In this document: positions 60,070-64,000 of the stretch, piece after piece
Position numbering within the stretch: position 1 is the first letter of the stretch
Layout: every line of letters begins with the position of its first letter
Source: Ignavibacteria bacterium
GTDB lineage: Bacteria > Bacteroidota > Ignavibacteria > Kapaibacteriales > UBA4661
Length of the DNA: 64,000 nucleotides
Direction: 5' to 3'
NCBI GenBank assembly: GCA_013298775.1
Contig: JAAFIV010000019.1
Span: 1 to 64,000 of the forward strand
Made by a program: the position numbers and the translations under genes
The notes under the pieces: generated by a model
Databases searched by the model: none
Told to the model about the DNA's origin: nothing
The model's input: the letters and a program-made list of their open reading frames with translations, nothing else

Positions 60070-60129
60070 CTGAAGATTTTTTTGCATGGTACTGAAAAAA
60101 ATACTTAAAAACTTCACCTTTCCTTTCTC

Positions 60130-62157
60130 ATGTTCGCAAAAATCCTCGAAATGCTTCTCACCCGTCCCGCAAGCAATGATGCGCCTGCTGGACGAGCAAA
60201 TACCTACCGCGAACGCTTTGTTGCGCTGAGAAATTTACCAAAATTTTTCGCCCTCATCTGGCGCGTCAGCCCAGCAATGATGCTCTCTACGATGCTCTTG
60301 CGCCTTCTGCGTGCTGCCGTGCCAACGTCCATGCTCTTTGTGGGGAAATTGATTGTGGATGAAATTGTGCGCCTTGTGCAGATACAATTCATTCAAAGCC
60401 AAGCATCAGCAACGACGGGCGTTCTCGGCAATGCACCTTTGCCACTCGAACAGCTTTGGGCGAGCGCAGAAATGCAGCATTTGTGGTTGCTCGTTGGTGC
60501 AGAATTTGCTCTGGCAATCGCCTCCGACCTTCTGAACCGCACCATTGCGTTCTTGGACAGTATGCTGGGCGATAAATTCACCAATGAATCTTCCGTCATG
60601 CTCATGCGCCACGCAGCCACGCTGGATTTGGAGATGTTCGAGGATTCCACGTTTTACGACAAACTGGAAAAAGCACGTCGGCAGACCACGTCGCGGATTT
60701 CGCTCATGACGCAATCGCTCGCACAGGTGCAGGATGCAGTATCTATGCTGGTTTTGGCGATAAGTCTGGTGGTGTTTTCTCCTTGGCTCATTTTGCTGCT
60801 TTTCCTCACCGTCATTCCCGCTTTTATGAGCGAAACCCGCTTCAACCAGCGCAGTTACTCGCTTATGAACGCATGGACACCAAAACGCCGCGAATTGGAT
60901 TACCTCCGCTATATCGGTGCGAGCGACGAGACGGCAAAAGAAGTAAAAATCTTCGGACTGGCGGATTATCTCGCTTCGCGCTACAAAGAGCTTGCTGACA
61001 GCTATTATGCAGAAAATCGCTTGCTTGCGGCTGGACGCGCCTTCTGGGGCGGTGTGCTGGCTATTTTGGGAACGGCGGGATACTACGGCGCGTACACATT
61101 CATTATCGTCCAGACAGTGCGCGGACAGCTTTCGCTGGGCGATATGACCTTCCTTGCTGGCTCGTTTCGGAGCTTGCGCGGCACGTTGGAGGGGGTATTG
61201 GGGCGGTTTGCGAGCATTGCCGAAGGAGCGATGTATTTGCAAGATTTATTTGACTTTTTTAAGCTCCAACCCCGCATCACGGCTCAGGTTGCGGGCAATT
61301 TAAGCACGCCTCACGCTTCGACGACAGATTCTCTACAAAGCGCACAAAATCTTGCTTCTAGCACTATTGCACCGAATAGCACCGTCCTTGCGCCGCGCCC
61401 TTTGCGTGAAGGTTTTATTTTTGAAAATGTTGGATTTAAGTACATCAATTCAGAACGTTGGGCATTGCGCAATGTTTCGTTTCATCTGAAAGCGGGAGAA
61501 AAGCTGGCATTGGTGGGCGAAAACGGCGCAGGAAAAACAACCTTAGTAAAGCTGCTTGCGCGATTGTACGACCCCAGCGAAGGGCGTATTCTCTTGGACG
61601 GACGAGATTTGCGCGAGTACGACGTGGAGAGTTTGCGTTCAGGAATTGGAGTAATTTTCCAAGATTTTATCCGCTATCAAATGCAAGCTGCGCTCAATAT
61701 CACGGTTGGACGGATTGAGGAGCGCGATAATCAAGCACGCATTGACCATGCAGCCGCACAAAGCCTTGCGGATTCTGTCATCAAGCGACTTCCCGAAGGG
61801 TATCAGCAAATGGTTGGGCGATATTTCCAAAAAGGCGTGGATTTGTCGGGCGGCGAATGGCAAAAACTTGGGCTGGCACGAGCATATATGCGAGATGCAG
61901 AGGTATTGATATTGGACGAACCCACAGCCGCACTCGACGCGCGGGCTGAACACGAGGTCTTTCAACGCTTCGCCGAACTCACGCAGGGAAAGACGGCAGT
62001 GCTTATTTCGCATCGTTTTTCAACCGTGCGTATGGCAGATAGAATCTTGGTTCTGGAAGGCGGAACCCCGCTTGAAATCGGCTCGCACGAGGAATTGCTT
62101 GCTCAAGGCGGACGCTACGCCGAGCTGTTTCGTTTGCAGCAGCAGGGCTATATGTGA
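60130..62157 (+). CDS. ABC exporter, fused permease and ATPase
   Basis: A 675-residue half-transporter of the ABC exporter type. Six transmembrane segments span residues about 40-350 (ABC_membrane domain with the coupling region RELDYLRYIGASDETAKEVKIFGL). After a Ser/Thr/Ala-rich linker (about 385-430) the ATPase carries GENGAGKTTLVKLLARLYDPSEG (Walker A), IFQDF (Q-loop), VDLSGGEWQKLGLARA (signature), VLILDEPTAALD (Walker B) and SHRFSTVRMADRIL (H-loop). It would work as a homodimer or with an unlinked partner. Substrate (lipid, peptide or drug) unknown. Confidence 0.9.
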   Translation: MFAKILEMLLTRPASNDAPAGRANTYRERFVALRNLPKFFALIWRVSPAMMLSTMLLRLLRAAVPTSMLFVGKLIVDEIVRLVQIQFIQSQASATTGVLGNAPLPLEQLWASAEMQHLWLLVGAEFALAIASDLLNRTIAFLDSMLGDKFTNESSVMLMRHAATLDLEMFEDSTFYDKLEKARRQTTSRISLMTQSLAQVQDAVSMLVLAISLVVFSPWLILLLFLTVIPAFMSETRFNQRSYSLMNAWTPKRRELDYLRYIGASDETAKEVKIFGLADYLASRYKELADSYYAENRLLAAGRAFWGGVLAILGTAGYYGAYTFIIVQTVRGQLSLGDMTFLAGSFRSLRGTLEGVLGRFASIAEGAMYLQDLFDFFKLQPRITAQVAGNLSTPHASTTDSLQSAQNLASSTIAPNSTVLAPRPLREGFIFENVGFKYINSERWALRNVSFHLKAGEKLALVGENGAGKTTLVKLLARLYDPSEGRILLDGRDLREYDVESLRSGIGVIFQDFIRYQMQAALNITVGRIEERDNQARIDHAAAQSLADSVIKRLPEGYQQMVGRYFQKGVDLSGGEWQKLGLARAYMRDAEVLILDEPTAALDARAEHEVFQRFAELTQGKTAVLISHRFSTVRMADRILVLEGGTPLEIGSHEELLAQGGRYAELFRLQQQGYM

Positions 62158-62174
62158 GCAACTGTGGTAGCTAC

Positions 62175-62263
62175 GTGAGGCTCTCAATTCTTATTGAGGG
62201 TCTCACTTCATGCTCATATCACACTACCAAAGTGAGACCCTGACGAAGAAGTCAGAGCCTCAC
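62175..62263. repeat. Family C double-hairpin repeat, copy 6
   Basis: gtgaggctctcaattcttat then tgagggtctcact, followed by agtgagaccctgacgaagaa then gtcagagcctcac. Lies between the convergent ABC exporter and ctlX genes. Confidence 0.85.
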
Positions 62264-62284
62264 ACAGAACGTAAAATCTTGTTT

Positions 62285-63214
62285 CTATTTCGTCGCAAAA
62301 ATTTCCGCCAGCATACACCGCGCAGAGCCACCACCAAAGCGTTCGATAACATCAAGGTCGGTGTGGAGAATGGTGGAATCGTGCTGCAAGGCGGCGATTT
62401 GCTCTGGAAGCAAGGCGTTGTGCGCCCGCGAGGACATGACCCAAAAACGTTGCCCGTCGTCATTGCGCAGTTGGAGCATATTTCCCGCAAATTCATCCAT
62501 TTGCGCTTCACTCATTTCGATAACAACTTTTTGACGTGCTTTCAGCGCATCCAGCACCATTGCTCGCTCGGCGGGATTGCGAATCACTTCTGCGCACACC
62601 ACCGATGTCTGCTCGCCAACCGCCATCATCACGTTGGTATGATAAATTTGCCCACCGCCTGTGCGAAGCGACGAAAACTCTATCGGAATAAAGTTCATCA
62701 CCTCGCAAAACCGCTTCAATGCTTTGCTGTGCATCCGCGTTGAGCGATTTGCATACGCAATCTGATTTGCTCTATCCAGCACAAGACTTCCTGTTCCTTC
62801 CAAGAATATCTCCTCTGCCTCAAAGCCGCTTAAATCCTCGCGTTTCCACTGACCGCCAGCGCGTTGCACAGCCGTAATCACGTCTTCACGGCGTTCCAAG
62901 CGGCGATTCGCTGGCTCCATCGGGTACAGCACCACGCGCCCGTCGGCATGAGTAGAAATCCAGTTGTTTGGGAAAATAGAATCTGGCGTGTGCGGACTCG
63001 GCGTGTCCTCAATTTCCACAACGCGAAGATTGTGCGAGCGCAAAAGTGCGGTAAAGTCCGCAAATTCTTTCGCTGCCCGTGCCGCAATATCCTCACGCTC
63101 GGCAAGCGACAATGCGCCATCGGACTGCATAAACGAATTTGTTTCTGCCGCATCGGGATTAAATCCGAACTTGTACGGCTGAATCATCAGAACGGTGTTT
63201 GTAAGCTGGGACAT
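62285..63214 (-). CDS. ctlX: CtlX-type amidinotransferase-fold hydrolase
   Basis: A 309-residue protein of the arginine deiminase/dimethylarginine hydrolase superfamily, closest in pattern to the citrulline-utilisation hydrolase CtlX. Signatures: FPNNWISTHADGRVVLYPM (about 80-98, with substrate-binding Asn and His), EEIFLEGTGSLVLDR (Glu about 138), TGGGQIYHTNVMM (catalytic His) and GGGSARCMLAEIF with the nucleophile Cys300 near the C-terminus. The catalytic set is complete. The start at 63214 (MSQLTNTVLMIQP) fits the family. Downstream of a histidine kinase gene on the same strand (69-bp gap). Confidence 0.88.
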   Translation of the reverse strand: MSQLTNTVLMIQPYKFGFNPDAAETNSFMQSDGALSLAEREDIAARAAKEFADFTALLRSHNLRVVEIEDTPSPHTPDSIFPNNWISTHADGRVVLYPMEPANRRLERREDVITAVQRAGGQWKREDLSGFEAEEIFLEGTGSLVLDRANQIAYANRSTRMHSKALKRFCEVMNFIPIEFSSLRTGGGQIYHTNVMMAVGEQTSVVCAEVIRNPAERAMVLDALKARQKVVIEMSEAQMDEFAGNMLQLRNDDGQRFWVMSSRAHNALLPEQIAALQHDSTILHTDLDVIERFGGGSARCMLAEIFATK

Positions 63215-63283
63215 AAAAAGGCAAAAGGATAGGGGCAAAAGAATAAAAGTAAAAAGAGCAACAAGCCGCATGGGAACTGGCTT

Positions 63284-64000
63284 TTATTCTGCTGCGGTTA
63301 CATCAGTGCTGGCAAGCGGAATACGCACAATAAACGTCGTGCCTTTGCCAAGCACGCTGCGCACCGAAATTTCTGCTTTAATGTCTTCGACGAGTTTTTT
63401 GACAATCGACAAACCCAGACCAATCGTGTGTTCGCCGCCAGTGGGCTGTGCGCTGAGGCGAGCAAACTTGCGAAACATTTTCTTTTGGTCGTCATCGGAA
63501 ATGCCCGGACCAGCGTCTTCCACTTCCAAGCGCACGGCATCAGTTTCCGTCAGAAGGCGCACCGTTACTGACTTATTGAAGGGTGAGTATTTGACAGCAT
63601 TGGAAATGAGATTATCCAAAATCTGCACAATCGCTACTTCATCCGCTAAGACAAGCGGCAATGCGGGGTCGTGGGTGTAATGCAGCGTGATTTTCTTTTT
63701 CGCCGCACGTGCGTCGTAGTCGCGGACAATATGCTCTACGATATGCTCTATCTCAATCGGGTTCAATTCTGTGCGCAAATGCCCTTGCTCAATCGCGTTC
63801 ACGTCCAGCAAATTGCTCACAAGTTCCATCATGCCAGCAACGGTGTGGGCAATGTCGGCAGAGGCTTCTTTGATGAGGTCTGGCGTGAAAGAATCTGCCT
63901 TATAGGACATCTTTTCGGCAATAAACTGAATTTTAGAAAGCGGGTTGCGAAGGTCGTGCGCGGCAATGCCCAAAAACTCATCTTTTTCTTTGTTCAAATC
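63284..64000 (-). CDS. Sensor histidine kinase, N-terminally truncated by the window edge
   Basis: The C-terminal 238 residues of a histidine kinase; the frame runs off the right edge without a certain start. H-box FLGIAAHDLRNPLSKIQF holds the phospho-accepting His, followed by DNLISNAVKYSPFNKSV (N-box), VEDAGPGISDDDQKKMFRKF (G1/F-box) and GLGLSIVKKLV (G2). The sensory N-terminus is outside the window, so the signal is unknown. It lies upstream of ctlX. Confidence 0.9.
   Translation of the reverse strand, partial: DLNKEKDEFLGIAAHDLRNPLSKIQFIAEKMSYKADSFTPDLIKEASADIAHTVAGMMELVSNLLDVNAIEQGHLRTELNPIEIEHIVEHIVRDYDARAAKKKITLHYTHDPALPLVLADEVAIVQILDNLISNAVKYSPFNKSVTVRLLTETDAVRLEVEDAGPGISDDDQKKMFRKFARLSAQPTGGEHTIGLGLSIVKKLVEDIKAEISVRSVLGKGTTFIVRIPLASTDVTAAE

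Overview
The window looks like a chromosome segment from a Gram-negative member of the Bacteroidota/Chlorobiota (FCB) group. A Kapabacteria- or Ignavibacteria-like lineage is plausible, but this is an inference from gene content and no marker phylogeny was possible. The reasons are: a zinc carboxypeptidase that appears to end in a type IX secretion (T9SS) sorting domain, an Oar-like TonB-dependent receptor with an N-terminal carboxypeptidase-regulatory domain, a PD40/OmpA-type outer-membrane protein, weak or absent Shine-Dalgarno sequences before many genes, and several TTG/GTG starts. About 50 genes are supported. No rRNA, tRNA, CRISPR array, transposase or phage gene was recognised.

Layout. 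1-7.5 kb: a 14-bp tandem array, a GT14 glycosyltransferase, an NTF2-like protein, an F420-reductase-like oxidoreductase divergent from an HxlR regulator, a large M1-peptidase homologue that has lost its catalytic residues, and an SRPBCC protein divergent from a DJ-1/PfpI protein. 7.5-15.2 kb (all minus strand): a TonB-dependent receptor with a small Cys-motif membrane protein upstream, a solitary ccmB, the ABC-F ATPase ybiT and an exported leucine-rich-repeat protein. 15.5-23 kb: an RqcH/NFACT protein, a PD40-OmpA protein, an outer-membrane barrel, a Uma2 nuclease-like protein and a PIN-toxin pair. 23-32 kb: the Oar-like receptor, a DegT-type aminotransferase, an SDR oxidoreductase, comB and hflX. 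32-39 kb: a second PIN-toxin pair, an EamA transporter, two exported proteins and the T9SS carboxypeptidase. 39.5-50 kb (plus strand): a GNAT/FemAB-like transferase, truA, a PEMT/ICMT-like membrane methyltransferase, a coiled-coil protein, topA, a receiver-kinase hybrid, small unknown proteins and murC. 50-64 kb: mutS, a SpoU methyltransferase, uvrA overlapping a yfiR-like gene, a membrane protein with four C-terminal cysteines, an MFS permease, an ABC exporter, ctlX and a truncated histidine kinase.

The most striking feature is the non-coding part. Intergenic spaces are packed with at least six families of 80-150 bp structured inverted repeats, labelled A-F here, plus a single longer palindrome, G. 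Several copies are nested inside others, and two further palindromic or repetitive inserts appear to have entered coding sequence in frame (mutS and the DegT aminotransferase). They occur at convergent, divergent and co-directional junctions, so they are not simply terminators. Family D keeps a conserved central sequence and occurs in both orientations, which suggests a mobilised element family with no transposase in the window.

A second oddity lies just before murC. A 30-bp exact copy of the murC start region sits 584 bp upstream and encodes MurC's first nine residues followed by a stop. The two copies bracket a segment holding a small membrane-protein frame broken by one in-frame TAG and a second small membrane-protein gene.
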